64,000 nucleotides of DNA from Chitinophagaceae bacterium UBA2375 (GCA_002343985.1 DDTB01000003.1:17745-81744); one strand, 5' to 3'; counted from the first letter of the stretch, positions 27,520 through 36,682 are shown. Numbers and translations: made by a program. Notes: generated by a model from the sequence alone, not told the origin.

Positions 27520-28353
27520 ATGCACGCTTTAACAGATATAGCCACACAAGTCAGGAGAGATATTGTCCGTATGGTACACGCCGTCCAGAGTGGCCATCCC
27601 GGGGGCTCCCTGGGTTGCACCGAGTACCTGACAGCGCTTTATTTTAAAGTGATGAAGCACAATACCGATTTCAAGATGGATGGTATCGGGGAAGATATCT
27701 TTTTCCTCAGCAACGGCCATATCACACCGGTTTATTACAGCGTGCTGGCCCGCAGTGGTTATTTCCCCATTGCTGAATTGCATACATTCCGCCGGCTCAA
27801 TACGCGCTTGCAGGGCCATCCCACCACCCATGAGCACCTCCCGGGGATACGGATGTCGAGCGGTTCACTGGGGCAGGGCATGAGTGTGGCCGTGGGTGCA
27901 GCCATCGCCAAGCGCATGAACAACGACCCGCACCTGGTGTTCTCCCTCCATGGTGACGGAGAGTTAGATGAGGGCCAGAACTGGGAAGCCATCCTGGCCG
28001 CCGCCCATCATAAAGTGGATAACCTGATCGCCACCATTGATTGCAACGGGCAACAAATCGACGGCTCCACCAAACAGGTGATGAACCTCGGCGACCTGCG
28101 CGCGAAATTCCTCGCGTTCGACTGGATCGTGACTGAAATGGATGGCAATGATATGGATGCCGTAGTAGCCGGCCTGGAGAAAGCGAAAACATTAACCGGG
28201 CAAGGCAAACCTGTGGTGATCCTCATGAAAACCACCATGGGCAAGGGCGTTGATTTTATGGAGACAGGCCATGAATGGCACGGCATCGCACCCAATGATG
28301 ATCAACTGGCGAAAGCCTTGGCACAGTTGCCGGAAACCATCGGAGATTATTAA
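27520..28353 (+). CDS. Transketolase, N-terminal subunit
   Basis: 277 residues: the pyrophosphate-binding half of transketolase only, with SGHPGGSLGCTEYL (histidine for substrate), LSNGHITPVYY, and the thiamine-diphosphate motif LHGDGELDEGQNWEA. The transketolase pyrimidine-binding and C-terminal domains are not here; the next gene is a convergent permease. Split transketolases are known in bacteria and archaea; the partner must be elsewhere in the genome. Preceded by a strong promoter. Confidence 0.88.
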   Translation: MHALTDIATQVRRDIVRMVHAVQSGHPGGSLGCTEYLTALYFKVMKHNTDFKMDGIGEDIFFLSNGHITPVYYSVLARSGYFPIAELHTFRRLNTRLQGHPTTHEHLPGIRMSSGSLGQGMSVAVGAAIAKRMNNDPHLVFSLHGDGELDEGQNWEAILAAAHHKVDNLIATIDCNGQQIDGSTKQVMNLGDLRAKFLAFDWIVTEMDGNDMDAVVAGLEKAKTLTGQGKPVVILMKTTMGKGVDFMETGHEWHGIAPNDDQLAKALAQLPETIGDY

Positions 28354-28392
28354 TTGCAAGCAAGGGTCAGGCCAAATAAAGTTCCACTCACG

Positions 28393-29604
28393 TTAATGCA
28401 TACCCGCACTTGCCTTTCTTGCGGGCAGCCATGCCGCCAGCAATACAATGGCCACGGCTGTACAGGCAACCAGCAATACATCGCCTGCAACCAGTTTCAC
28501 CGGGAAATAGTCTATCAGGAAAGAGCCGCCGCTCAGTTTGATGAGTTGGTATTTGACTTGCAGGAAGCAAACTAGCAGTGCCAGTAAAATGCCCGTGCCG
28601 GCGCCTATCGCTCCCAATAACACACCTTCCGTTACAAAAATGCGCCTGACCTGTTGTTTGGTGGCGCCCATGCTCCTGAGGATGGAGATGTCATCTTTTT
28701 TCTCCAGCACCAGCATGCTGAGCGCGCTGATCATATTGAACGCGGCAATGACCAGGATCAGGGTGAGGATGGCGTAAATGGCCCATTTCTCAAGCTTCAT
28801 CGTTAGGTACAAGCTGCTGTTTTGTTCATACATGGTTTGTACCCGGTACCCGTTGCCGAGTAATTGCTGAATGGCGGCTTTCACTTTTTCCGGGTCCTCT
28901 TTTTTTTGCAGTTTTATTTCCACCGCGCTGTATTCGTCGGGGGCAAGCTGCATTTGCTGCCGCATGAAACCGATATTGGTGATGGCGTAGCTGTTGTCGA
29001 ATTCCTGCTGGATGGAAAAAGCGCCGGAAGCGGTGATCAGCCCTTCGCTGATGCCCTGTAAAGGATCGGTGCCTGTTTCGTTTTTCTTAGGGAGGATGAC
29101 GGCAATGTCTTCAGGGGGAAAGGCTTCGCTGATGAGGATCCCTGCCGCGTATTGAATGCCGGAACCAACCACCATTTCCGGGCTAACGGTATCGCCTACA
29201 CTAAAACTGCCTTTATGCGTATTGACCGGTACGCCGGAAACCTGTTCGAAAAATCTGTCGACGCCTTTCATCCGCACCATGGTTTGCTGGTCGTTGAATT
29301 GCAGGAGGGCGGTTTCTTCAATATTGGCCGAAGCCTGCACCAGGCCCGGTACACGGCGGATGTCAGCGAGTTGCTGATTGGTCAGTATGAACGTTTTTCC
29401 TTTCTGGGGAATAATTTTCAGGTCGGTATAGAAAGAGGAGTAGAGCGATTTGACCAGGGATTCAAAACCGTTGAACACGCTCAAAACAAGTACCTGGCAA
29501 CAGGTTGCGAATGCAATGACGGCAGTGGTTACCCAGGAAATGATATTGATGGCCTGGGCCGATTTTTTCGCTTTGATATACCGCCAGGCAAACCTGAAAT
29601 ACAT
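28393..29604 (-). CDS. LolC/LolE-type ABC transporter permease (FtsX superfamily)
   Basis: 403 residues. One N-terminal membrane segment (about 20-45) is followed by a periplasmic domain to about 265, then three helices (about 268-295, 322-350, 370-395) of the FtsX core. The family extracts lipoproteins from the inner membrane (LolCE) or works as a MacB-like permease. The ATPase gene is not adjacent. It follows rbfA by 5 bases, so it is in the same transcript. Confidence 0.8.
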   Translation of the reverse strand: MYFRFAWRYIKAKKSAQAINIISWVTTAVIAFATCCQVLVLSVFNGFESLVKSLYSSFYTDLKIIPQKGKTFILTNQQLADIRRVPGLVQASANIEETALLQFNDQQTMVRMKGVDRFFEQVSGVPVNTHKGSFSVGDTVSPEMVVGSGIQYAAGILISEAFPPEDIAVILPKKNETGTDPLQGISEGLITASGAFSIQQEFDNSYAITNIGFMRQQMQLAPDEYSAVEIKLQKKEDPEKVKAAIQQLLGNGYRVQTMYEQNSSLYLTMKLEKWAIYAILTLILVIAAFNMISALSMLVLEKKDDISILRSMGATKQQVRRIFVTEGVLLGAIGAGTGILLALLVCFLQVKYQLIKLSGGSFLIDYFPVKLVAGDVLLVACTAVAIVLLAAWLPARKASAGMH

Positions 29605-29609
29605 GCGGT

Positions 29610-29987
29610 TTAGGCTTGGTTTTTGGTTTGCGAATCCTGTTGTTTGATGTCTTTGAAAAGTTTTTCCATTTTATCGACATACTCCAGGGTATCATCCCAA
29701 AAATAACTCAACTGGGGCATGCTGCGCAACTGGTGCCTGACACGGGCGGTCAGTTCCTTTTTGATTTCCCTGTTTTTTTCTTTGATGGTATTGAGCGCGG
29801 CGACCGGGTCTTTGACTTTGAAGAAACTGAGGTAGACGCGCGCGTCGAACAGGTCGGGCGTGATCTTCACCGAAACAATCGAGACCATGCCGCCATCAAT
29901 CATATTTAATCCCAAACGCTGGAAAATTTCGTTCAACTCCTTCTCCAATACGGCGGCCACCTGCTTTTGTCTTTTACCTTCTGTCAT
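29610..29987 (-). CDS. rbfA: Ribosome-binding factor A
   Basis: 125 residues with the KH-like single domain. The N-terminal helix RQKQVAAVLEKELNEIF and the block VSIVSVKITPDLFDARVYLSF are diagnostic, and the C-terminal YFWDDTLEY matches the family. It matures the 30S subunit during 16S processing and cold adaptation. Confidence 0.9.
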   Translation of the reverse strand: MTEGKRQKQVAAVLEKELNEIFQRLGLNMIDGGMVSIVSVKITPDLFDARVYLSFFKVKDPVAALNTIKEKNREIKKELTARVRHQLRSMPQLSYFWDDTLEYVDKMEKLFKDIKQQDSQTKNQA

Positions 29988-30059
29988 GATTCACCGGTTT
30001 TATCCCTGTAAAATTAGTTACTTTGTAGGTTTATCACCGTTTTATATTTTCCGCTTGGC

Positions 30060-31892
30060 ATGAAGAGTTTACGCACGATTATCCGGTACGTCAGGAAGTA
30101 TCCTGGATTGGTGGCTACATATTTTACTTTTAATATACTCTCGTCTCTGTTCGGACTGGTATCATTAGGCTTGCTCAGTCCGTTCCTCATGCTGATTTTC
30201 AAACAGGGCGACGCCTTTAAATCGGTGAATACCGGGGGATGGATGAATCAAATCAATCCCGTCACGCATTTTAAGGAATGGCTGTACGATGTGATCCAGC
30301 AACCGGGTGGCAATGTGCGCGCATTGATGGTGATTTGTTTCCTGGTGTTCGGCGCGGTCATGCTGAAAAACCTGTTCGCGTATTTGAGCATGTATTTCCT
30401 GAACCCAATCCGCAACAAGATACTGAACGACATGCGCAGTAATATGTACGCTACCATCCTGCGCCTGCCCATTGGTTATTTTACTGAACAAAGAAAGGGC
30501 GATATCATGAGCAGGTTGTCGAACGACCTGAACGACGTGGAAGGTTCAACCATCAGCGTTCTTGAGAGCTTGTTCCGCGAGCCCATCACCATTTTGCTCT
30601 TCTTCACTTACATGATTGTGTTGTCGCCGCAGCTCACTTTATTCCTCCTGATATTTTTGCCTGTCGCCGGCTTCATTCTCGGTCGCATCGGCCGTTCATT
30701 GAAGAAAGAAAACAAACAGGTGTTGCAGCAATTTGGGCATTTGTTTTCCACTATAGAAGAAACGCTTGGTGGCATGCGGATCATCAAGGCTTTTAACGCG
30801 GAGAAGAGGATCCGGCAAAAATTTGAGGAGGAGAACCAAACGATGTACCATTTAAAGAACAAGGCCAACCGCAGGCGCGACCTGGCTTCGCCGGTATCGG
30901 AAGCCCTGGGCATCACGTCGGTATTGTGCATTTTGTGGTATGGCGGAAGGCTGGTGTTAAGCGGCGACAGCGGGTTCACCCTGAACGCCGGAGATTTCCT
31001 CGCGTATATCGCCATCTTCACCCAACTCATCCAGCCGTTAAAAGGCTTGTCAAATGCATCTTACAATATCCAGAAAGGCGCCGCGAGTATTGAACGCATC
31101 GAAGCGCTCATACATGAGCATGTAGGCATTACCGATAGTCCGGATGCCAAAGAACTTTCCGCTTTCAATCATTCCATCGAATTGCGCAATGTCAGTTTTG
31201 CATACCAGGACCAGCCCATCCTGAAAAACATCAACCTTACGATCGCGAAAGGTAAAACCATCGCGCTGGTAGGCAGCAGCGGCGCGGGTAAGTCAACACT
31301 GGCCGACCTGGTGCCGAGGTTCATTGATGCAACGGAAGGTGAAGTGTTGATTGACGGGCAACCCATTAAGTCGTATACGCTGCATTCGATCCGCAACCTG
31401 ATGGGTGTGGTGACGCAGGAAGCGATATTGTTCAACGACAGCATCGCGGCCAATATCGCGCTGGGCAAGCCCGAAGCCGGTATGGATGAGATCAGGAAGG
31501 CGGCAGAAATTGCCAACGCGGCCGGGTTTATTGAGAAGAAGGAGCAGGGGTATGAAACCAATATAGGCGACAGGGGCCAGAAACTCAGTGGCGGTGAGCG
31601 GCAGCGGCTGACCATCGCGAGGGCGGTGCTCAAAAACCCGCCCATTTTGATCCTCGATGAAGCCACGTCTTCGCTGGACACCGAAAGCGAAAGGCTGGTA
31701 CAGGATGCCATCAATAACCTGATGCATAACCGCACATCCATCGTCATCGCGCATCGCTTAAGCACCATCCGCCATGCCGACGAAATCATCGTGATGCAAA
31801 AAGGCGAAATCGTGGAAAGGGGCACACACGACCAGTTGGTGACAAGAAACGGGTATTATAAAAAACTGGTGGATATGCAGGAAGTAGGTTGA
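30060..31892 (+). CDS. ABC transporter, fused permease and ATPase (MsbA type)
   Basis: 610 residues. A six-helix transmembrane domain (about 15-330) precedes the ATPase: Walker A SSGAGKSTLADLV, signature LSGGERQRLTIARAV, Walker B ILILDEATSSLD and IAHRLSTIRHAD. It is longer before the ATPase than the exporter at 3862 and has a different N-terminus. The closest recognisable type is the lipid A/multidrug exporter MsbA. It is divergent from rbfA and ends at a bidirectional terminator. Confidence 0.9.
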   Translation: MKSLRTIIRYVRKYPGLVATYFTFNILSSLFGLVSLGLLSPFLMLIFKQGDAFKSVNTGGWMNQINPVTHFKEWLYDVIQQPGGNVRALMVICFLVFGAVMLKNLFAYLSMYFLNPIRNKILNDMRSNMYATILRLPIGYFTEQRKGDIMSRLSNDLNDVEGSTISVLESLFREPITILLFFTYMIVLSPQLTLFLLIFLPVAGFILGRIGRSLKKENKQVLQQFGHLFSTIEETLGGMRIIKAFNAEKRIRQKFEEENQTMYHLKNKANRRRDLASPVSEALGITSVLCILWYGGRLVLSGDSGFTLNAGDFLAYIAIFTQLIQPLKGLSNASYNIQKGAASIERIEALIHEHVGITDSPDAKELSAFNHSIELRNVSFAYQDQPILKNINLTIAKGKTIALVGSSGAGKSTLADLVPRFIDATEGEVLIDGQPIKSYTLHSIRNLMGVVTQEAILFNDSIAANIALGKPEAGMDEIRKAAEIANAAGFIEKKEQGYETNIGDRGQKLSGGERQRLTIARAVLKNPPILILDEATSSLDTESERLVQDAINNLMHNRTSIVIAHRLSTIRHADEIIVMQKGEIVERGTHDQLVTRNGYYKKLVDMQEVG

Positions 31893-31922
31893 ATGCCGTT
31901 AACTAACGGTAACAGTTACACG

Positions 31923-31959
31923 AAATAAAAAATGCCGCATGTATTGCGGCATTTTATTT
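31923..31959 (+). terminator. Bidirectional terminator between the ABC exporter and DksA-like gene
   Basis: TGCCGCA (31933-31939) pairs with TGCGGCA (31945-31951), flanked by an A-rich left arm and TTTTATTT on the right. It lies between two convergent genes and can serve both. Confidence 0.75.
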
Positions 31960-31973
31960 GTAAGAAAGTCAGT

Positions 31974-32993
31974 TTATTTGTTCATGCCCATCTTGGCTTC
32001 AATGCTGAGGGTGGCGTGTGGCACGGCGCGCAGCCTGGCTTTGTCGATCAGTTTACCGGTTACGCGGCAGATGCCGTAGGTTTTATTTTCAATGCGCATC
32101 AGGGCTTTTTCCAGGTGATCAATGAAAGTGATCTGGCGGCTGGCCATCTGGCTCAGTTGTTCCCTTTCCATGCTCAGGCTTCCGTCTTCCATGGTCATGT
32201 ACCTGTTTTCTGATTCATCACCGCCCATTTCATCTTTACGGGTGATCAGGCCCTGCAGGTAGTTCAATTCCTTTTTAGCGGCTTCCAGTTTGCGCTGGAT
32301 CAGTTCCCGGAATTCCTGCAATTCAACATCGCTGTAGCGGTGGGTTGGTCCGCTGGATTCGGCTTTTTTGCTTTCATCCAGAACCGATTTGGTGAAATCA
32401 GGCTGGTATTGACGGGAGGTCTTGGTGGTTATCTTAGGCAATACAACTGGTTTAGGGGGTGCAATTTTAATGTCTTTCGGGTTGGCAGCTGTTGCTTTAA
32501 TGCCGGTAGACGTTTTGGCTGGCGCTTTGGCAGCGGGTTTGGCGGGCGCTTCCGCTTTTTGTGGCGCTGCTTTTACGGGTGTTGCCGGTGTTGCAGGTTT
32601 TACAGGCGCTTTCGCGGCCGGTTTAGCCGGGGCTTCCGCTTTTTTCGGTGCCGGTTTTGCCGGTGCCGCTTTCACTGGCGCTTTGGCAGCAGGTTTGGCG
32701 GGCGCTTTTTTAGCCGGGGCTTCCGCTTTTTTGGGGGCAGCTACCGGTTTGGCAGGCGCTTTGGCAACAGGCTTTGCCGCCGGTTTTGGAGCCGCTTTTG
32801 CAGGAGCTGATTTAGCCGGGGCTGCCTTGGCGGCAGGCTTAGCTGCTGGCTTGGGAGCCGCTTTTTTGGCAACGGGTTTCGCAGCAGGCTTGGGAGCCGG
32901 CTTCGGGGCCGCTTTTTTGGCTGCTGGTTTAGCGGCCGGTTTCGGGGCTGCTTTCTTAGGTGCCGGTTTAGCTGCTTTATTTTTTGTTGCCAT
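31974..32993 (-). CDS. DksA/TraR-like protein with a long Lys/Ala/Pro tail
   Basis: 339 residues. Residues about 1-175 are a low-complexity Ala-Lys-Pro tail (repeats of AAPKP, KPAAK) like histone H1 tails, then a Ser/Thr-rich linker, then a TraR/DksA coiled-coil region (about 220-300) and the C-terminal knuckle. The zinc site is degenerate: C309 is kept, but the other three canonical Cys positions read T312, S330 and A333 (YGICRVTG ... HATLSIEA). DksA controls RNA polymerase with ppGpp; without zinc ligands the fold may be held differently. It follows ileS by 3 bases and probably shares its transcript. Confidence 0.8.
   Translation of the reverse strand: MATKNKAAKPAPKKAAPKPAAKPAAKKAAPKPAPKPAAKPVAKKAAPKPAAKPAAKAAPAKSAPAKAAPKPAAKPVAKAPAKPVAAPKKAEAPAKKAPAKPAAKAPVKAAPAKPAPKKAEAPAKPAAKAPVKPATPATPVKAAPQKAEAPAKPAAKAPAKTSTGIKATAANPKDIKIAPPKPVVLPKITTKTSRQYQPDFTKSVLDESKKAESSGPTHRYSDVELQEFRELIQRKLEAAKKELNYLQGLITRKDEMGGDESENRYMTMEDGSLSMEREQLSQMASRQITFIDHLEKALMRIENKTYGICRVTGKLIDKARLRAVPHATLSIEAKMGMNK
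32480..32990. repeat. Low-complexity coding repeat (Ala/Lys/Pro tail)
   Basis: Degenerate tandem units of about 15-45 bases rich in GCC/GGC/AAA codons encode the basic tail. Long open frames on the opposite strand rich in Gly/Ala/Phe are shadows of this repeat. Confidence 0.8.
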
Positions 32994-32996
32994 AAA

Positions 32997-35900
32997 TCAA
33001 TTGCTTTTTTTAGCTACGTTCACAATTAATGGTACATCGTTCACTTCAATCTCCATGCCGTTGGTTAAAGCTGGCACGAAATCTAAGGAATCTGCCAAAA
33101 TTTCGCGGCAAATATAGTCTTTATATTGAATCAATGAAGCCTCAAGCTGCTCATTTTGGTGGACGGTTACCAATACCCTGTCTGTAAGCTCAAACCCATG
33201 GTCTTTGCGGATATTTTGAATGCGGTTTACGAATTCACGGGCATTGCCTTCCTGTTTCAAGGCTTCGTTCAGACTGATGTCAAGGGCAACAGTCAGGGAA
33301 CCCTTGCCGGCAATCTCATAACCGGGAATATCATCCGTAGATACTTCTATATCATCAGCGTTGACAATAATAGGTTCCTCTCCTTTTGATACATCATCCG
33401 CGTTCAAAATATAGTTTCCGGCGATAACAGCATCGATTTCCGGATTTTTAAAGGTTTCGATGATGCCCGCAGCCCATTTCATTTTTGGGCCCAGTTTTTT
33501 ACCCAGGGTCTTGAAATTGGCCTTGGCTTTTTTACGGATGAAATCGTTATCGGCTGACAGGATTTCTACTTCCTTGATATTGGTTTCGGCCTTGATGATG
33601 TCTTCCACTTCTTTGATATGGGCGGTCATGTTGGCATCCAGCCCCGGGATCAGTACGCGCTGCAAAGGTTGGCGCACTTTTATATTTACTTTTTTCCGCA
33701 GCGACAAGATCAGGGATGATGCATCCTGTGCCAGTTGCATCCTGGTTTCCAGCCCGGCATTAATGGCCTCCTTATTGGCCACCGGGAACAGCATATGGTG
33801 CACCGATGCTTCTTTGAAACGGCCACTAACTTCGTTGAGGTTGCCAAAGAGCCAGTCGGCAAAGAAGGGCGCGATCGGCGCCATCAGCCTGCTCAGTGTT
33901 TCAAGGCATTCGTAGAGGGTTTGGTACGCGCAGATTTTGTCGTGCTCATATTCGCCCTTCCAGAAACGCCTGCGGCATAAGCGTACATACCAGTTGCTCA
34001 ACTGACTGTCTACGAATTCTTCCATCGCCCGGCCTGCCTGCGTGGGTTCATACTGGTCAAAATTTTCCTGAACGGTTTGCACGAGGCTGTTCAGGGATGA
34101 CAGGATCCACCTGTCCATCTCAGGCCTTTCCGCAACCGGGATGTAGGCTTCCTTGAACCTGAAATCATCGAGGTTGGCATATAGCGCAAAAAACTGGTAT
34201 GTATTATAGAGTGTGCCGAAGAATTTCCTTTGCACTTCGCGTATGCCTTCCTCATCAAATTTAAGGCTGTCCCATGGCGATGCATTGGTAACCAGGTACC
34301 AGCGGGTGGCATCGGCTCCGTATTGTTCAATGGTTTTAAACGGGTCAACCACATTGCCGAGGCGCTTACTCATTTTGTTGCCGTTTTTATCCAGCACCAG
34401 CCCGTTGCTCACAACAGTTTTATACGCTACACTGTCAAACAGCAATACGCCAAGCGCGTGCAGGGTGTAAAACCATCCGCGTGTTTGGTCAACGCCTTCC
34501 GCGATAAAATCGGCGGGGAAGCTTTGCGCAAAACTTTCTTTATTTTCAAACGGGTAATGCCATTGCGCGTAAGGCATGGCGCCGCTGTCGAACCATACAT
34601 CCACCAGGTCGGGCACCCTTTTCATCGGCCTGCCGTTATCGCTCACCAGCGTGATATCATCTACATAAGGTTTGTGCAGGTCGAGGATGCCATCATGCAG
34701 GTAATGCGTATTGGTATCACCTCCCAGCACTTCCGCCGCTTTCCTGATTTCCCGGTTCAACTCTTCTACAGAACCGATGCATTTCAGCATGGCGCCGTCT
34801 TCCGTTTTCCATATCGGGAGCGGTGTACCCCAGAAGCGGCTCCGGCTCAGGTTCCAGTCTACCATATTCTCCAGCCAGTTGCCAAAACGGCCTGTTCCCG
34901 TGTTCGCGGGTTTCCAGTTGATGGTTTTATTCAGTTCCACCATCCTGTCTTTCACCGCGGTGGTGCGGATGAACCAGGCATCCAGCGGATAATAAATGAT
35001 GGGCTTATCAGTGCGCCAGCAATGCGGGTAACTGTGTTCATACTTTTCCACCTTGAAAGCCCTGTTTTCTTTTTTGAGCCTGACGGAGATGTCCACATTC
35101 ACATCCGCGTATGCGGGATCATCTTTATAATTCTTTACGTACCGCCCGCTGAATTCACCGGTGCCATAAATAAACTTTCCTTCCCTGTCTACCAAGGTCA
35201 GGATGCCCAGGTTATGCTTGCGGCCCACCCTGAAGTCGTCCGCGCCGAATGCAGGTGCGGTATGTACAATGCCCGTACCATCTTCGGTGGTAACAAAATC
35301 GCCGGTAATCACTTTGAAAGGCTCGGCCCCGGGTGTGTTTTCGTGTATGCGTTCCAGTGAGTTAGACTCAAATGGCAGCAGTTGCTCGTATTGAATGCCT
35401 TCCAGATCGGCGCCTTTGAAGTTTGCCAGTACAGTCCAGGGCAGGAGTTTCACCGTTTCGGAATATCCGTCGAAATCCCCGTTCTCGCCTTCCGGCTTGA
35501 AATATTTACCCAGAAGGGCTTTCGCCAGGATGACGTTGACTGGGAGATGCGTGTATGGGTTGAATGTTTTGACCAGTACATAGTCGATATCGGGCCCAAC
35601 CGTCAGGCCAAGGTTCGAGGGCAGGGTCCAGGGAGTGGTCGTCCAGGCCAGGAAAAACGTGTTTTCCGTTATTTCAGCAGACAAACCGGCTGAGGCCCAT
35701 GCTTTTTGGGCATTCAGTGAAGCGGGCATTGCTTTAAACATGGCCACGGCGCTGGTATCTTTTACATCCTTATATGTACCCGGCTGGTTCAGTTCATGGC
35801 TGCTCAACCCGGTGCCGGCGGCGGGAGAATATGGTTGGATGCTCACGCTTTCATAGAGGTACCCTTTGCGGAATAGTTCGCTAAGGATCCACCAAAGGGT

Positions 35901-36377
35901 TTCAATATAATCGTTTTCAAAAGTGATATACGGATCCTGCAGATCAACCCAATAACCCATTTTCCGGGTGATATCATCCCATTTGTCTTTGTATTTCAGT
36001 ACTTCCTTTCGGCAAGTGGCATTGTATTCTTCTATGCTGATGGATTTGCCGATGTCTTCCTTGGTGATGCCCAGGAGTTTTTCCACACCCAGTTCCACGG
36101 GCAGTCCATGGGTATCCCAACCGCCTTTGCGCTTTACCTGGAAGCCCTGCATGGTTTTATACCGGCATACCAGGTCTTTCAATGTGCGGGAAATCACATG
36201 GTGGATGCCCGGCATGCCATTGGCGCTCGGGGGGCCTTCATAAAATACGAAGGGTTGCTTTCCTTCCCGTAATGACACGCTTTTTTCAAAAGCCTGTTGT
36301 TCCTGCCAGCGGGCGAGTATCTCTTCGCTGATCGAAGGCAGGTGTAATTGCTGAAATTCTTTGTATTTGGCAGACAT
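32997..36377 (-). CDS. ileS: Isoleucyl-tRNA synthetase, type 2 (GXHH motif)
   Basis: 1126 residues. The class I signature reads GIHH at 57-60 (NGMPGIHHVISRT) in place of HIGH, and KMSKR is near residue 667 (NKMSKRLGNVVDP). The editing (CP1) domain holds TTPWTLPSNLGL; the catalytic block SRSRFWGTPLPIW is present. Length and motif identify the eukaryote-like IleRS2 group, which is generally less sensitive to mupirocin. The ATG at 36377 begins MSAKYKEFQQLHLPSI; the upstream extension does not look like a protein start. An exact TACCTTTG -7 box is 37 bases upstream. Confidence 0.93.
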   Translation of the reverse strand: MSAKYKEFQQLHLPSISEEILARWQEQQAFEKSVSLREGKQPFVFYEGPPSANGMPGIHHVISRTLKDLVCRYKTMQGFQVKRKGGWDTHGLPVELGVEKLLGITKEDIGKSISIEEYNATCRKEVLKYKDKWDDITRKMGYWVDLQDPYITFENDYIETLWWILSELFRKGYLYESVSIQPYSPAAGTGLSSHELNQPGTYKDVKDTSAVAMFKAMPASLNAQKAWASAGLSAEITENTFFLAWTTTPWTLPSNLGLTVGPDIDYVLVKTFNPYTHLPVNVILAKALLGKYFKPEGENGDFDGYSETVKLLPWTVLANFKGADLEGIQYEQLLPFESNSLERIHENTPGAEPFKVITGDFVTTEDGTGIVHTAPAFGADDFRVGRKHNLGILTLVDREGKFIYGTGEFSGRYVKNYKDDPAYADVNVDISVRLKKENRAFKVEKYEHSYPHCWRTDKPIIYYPLDAWFIRTTAVKDRMVELNKTINWKPANTGTGRFGNWLENMVDWNLSRSRFWGTPLPIWKTEDGAMLKCIGSVEELNREIRKAAEVLGGDTNTHYLHDGILDLHKPYVDDITLVSDNGRPMKRVPDLVDVWFDSGAMPYAQWHYPFENKESFAQSFPADFIAEGVDQTRGWFYTLHALGVLLFDSVAYKTVVSNGLVLDKNGNKMSKRLGNVVDPFKTIEQYGADATRWYLVTNASPWDSLKFDEEGIREVQRKFFGTLYNTYQFFALYANLDDFRFKEAYIPVAERPEMDRWILSSLNSLVQTVQENFDQYEPTQAGRAMEEFVDSQLSNWYVRLCRRRFWKGEYEHDKICAYQTLYECLETLSRLMAPIAPFFADWLFGNLNEVSGRFKEASVHHMLFPVANKEAINAGLETRMQLAQDASSLILSLRKKVNIKVRQPLQRVLIPGLDANMTAHIKEVEDIIKAETNIKEVEILSADNDFIRKKAKANFKTLGKKLGPKMKWAAGIIETFKNPEIDAVIAGNYILNADDVSKGEEPIIVNADDIEVSTDDIPGYEIAGKGSLTVALDISLNEALKQEGNAREFVNRIQNIRKDHGFELTDRVLVTVHQNEQLEASLIQYKDYICREILADSLDFVPALTNGMEIEVNDVPLIVNVAKKSN

Positions 36378-36413
36378 AAATAATTTTCCGGTATATGTTC
36401 TTAAAACAGGCTG

Positions 36414-36421
36414 CAAAGGTA
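36414..36421 (-). promoter_or_regulatory. -7 box for ileS
   Basis: Minus-strand TACCTTTG, exact TAnnTTTG, 37 bases before the ileS ATG; no matching TTG at 19-20 bases. Confidence 0.45.
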
Positions 36422-36482
36422 GCAAAAAGCCATTTGAATAAGCCTTTGATTTGGCTTTTGGTATGGCTTCCAAATTTGTTAA

Positions 36483-36678
36483 AAACAGTTAAATACCGCA
36501 ATTCCGGCAATCATGGCATGAAATTGGGAAGCAGTTGGTTGTTGAAACAACTGTACATGTCCAGCCAAACCCAATCGGAACAGCATAACCTGGTTAGACC
36601 AGTTTGCCCGGCTAAGGTTTAATGTATTTGCTGGTTTAGGTTTTAGGGTAAACGGGGGCAGTCATGTCCCCGTTTTTT
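36483..36678 (+). ncRNA. Candidate structured RNA with terminator, possibly 6S-like
   Basis: The 354 bases between the starts of ileS and hmuY (36378-36731) hold no convincing gene; a 75-codon frame there (36395-36622) overlaps the structure and has no protein-like composition. Complementary arms suggest one folded RNA: AAATAC (36491-36496) with GTATTT (36624-36629) as a closing stem; TTCCG (36502-36506) with CGGAA (36576-36580); ATTGGG (36523-36528) with CCCAAT (36570-36575); an apical CAGTTG/CAACTG hairpin (36532-36553); and a small hairpin CTGGT-TAG-ACCAG on the 3' side. A Rho-independent terminator ends it. A closing stem, large bubble with a 3'-side hairpin and an apical arm is the layout of 6S RNA, but I cannot prove the family. 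Confidence 0.4.
36651..36678 (+). terminator. Terminator of the candidate RNA (+ strand)
   Basis: AACGGGG (36651-36657) pairs with CCCCGTT (36668-36674), followed by a T run to 36678. No + strand protein gene lies upstream for 4.7 kb, which argues for an RNA gene. Confidence 0.75.
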
Positions 36679-36682
36679 ATGC

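Noticed and set aside
32422..33117. Long + strand frame (231 codons) opposite the DksA-like tail
   Set aside because: Gly/Ala/Phe-rich mirror of the Lys/Ala/Pro repeat; no start signal and no protein-like features.
34230..35360. 376-codon + strand frame inside ileS
   Set aside because: Antisense shadow of a strongly conserved synthetase; no promoter or motif.
36395..36622. 75-codon frame in the ileS-hmuY gap
   Set aside because: Overlaps the candidate RNA structure; no homology-like pattern and no promoter match to its start.
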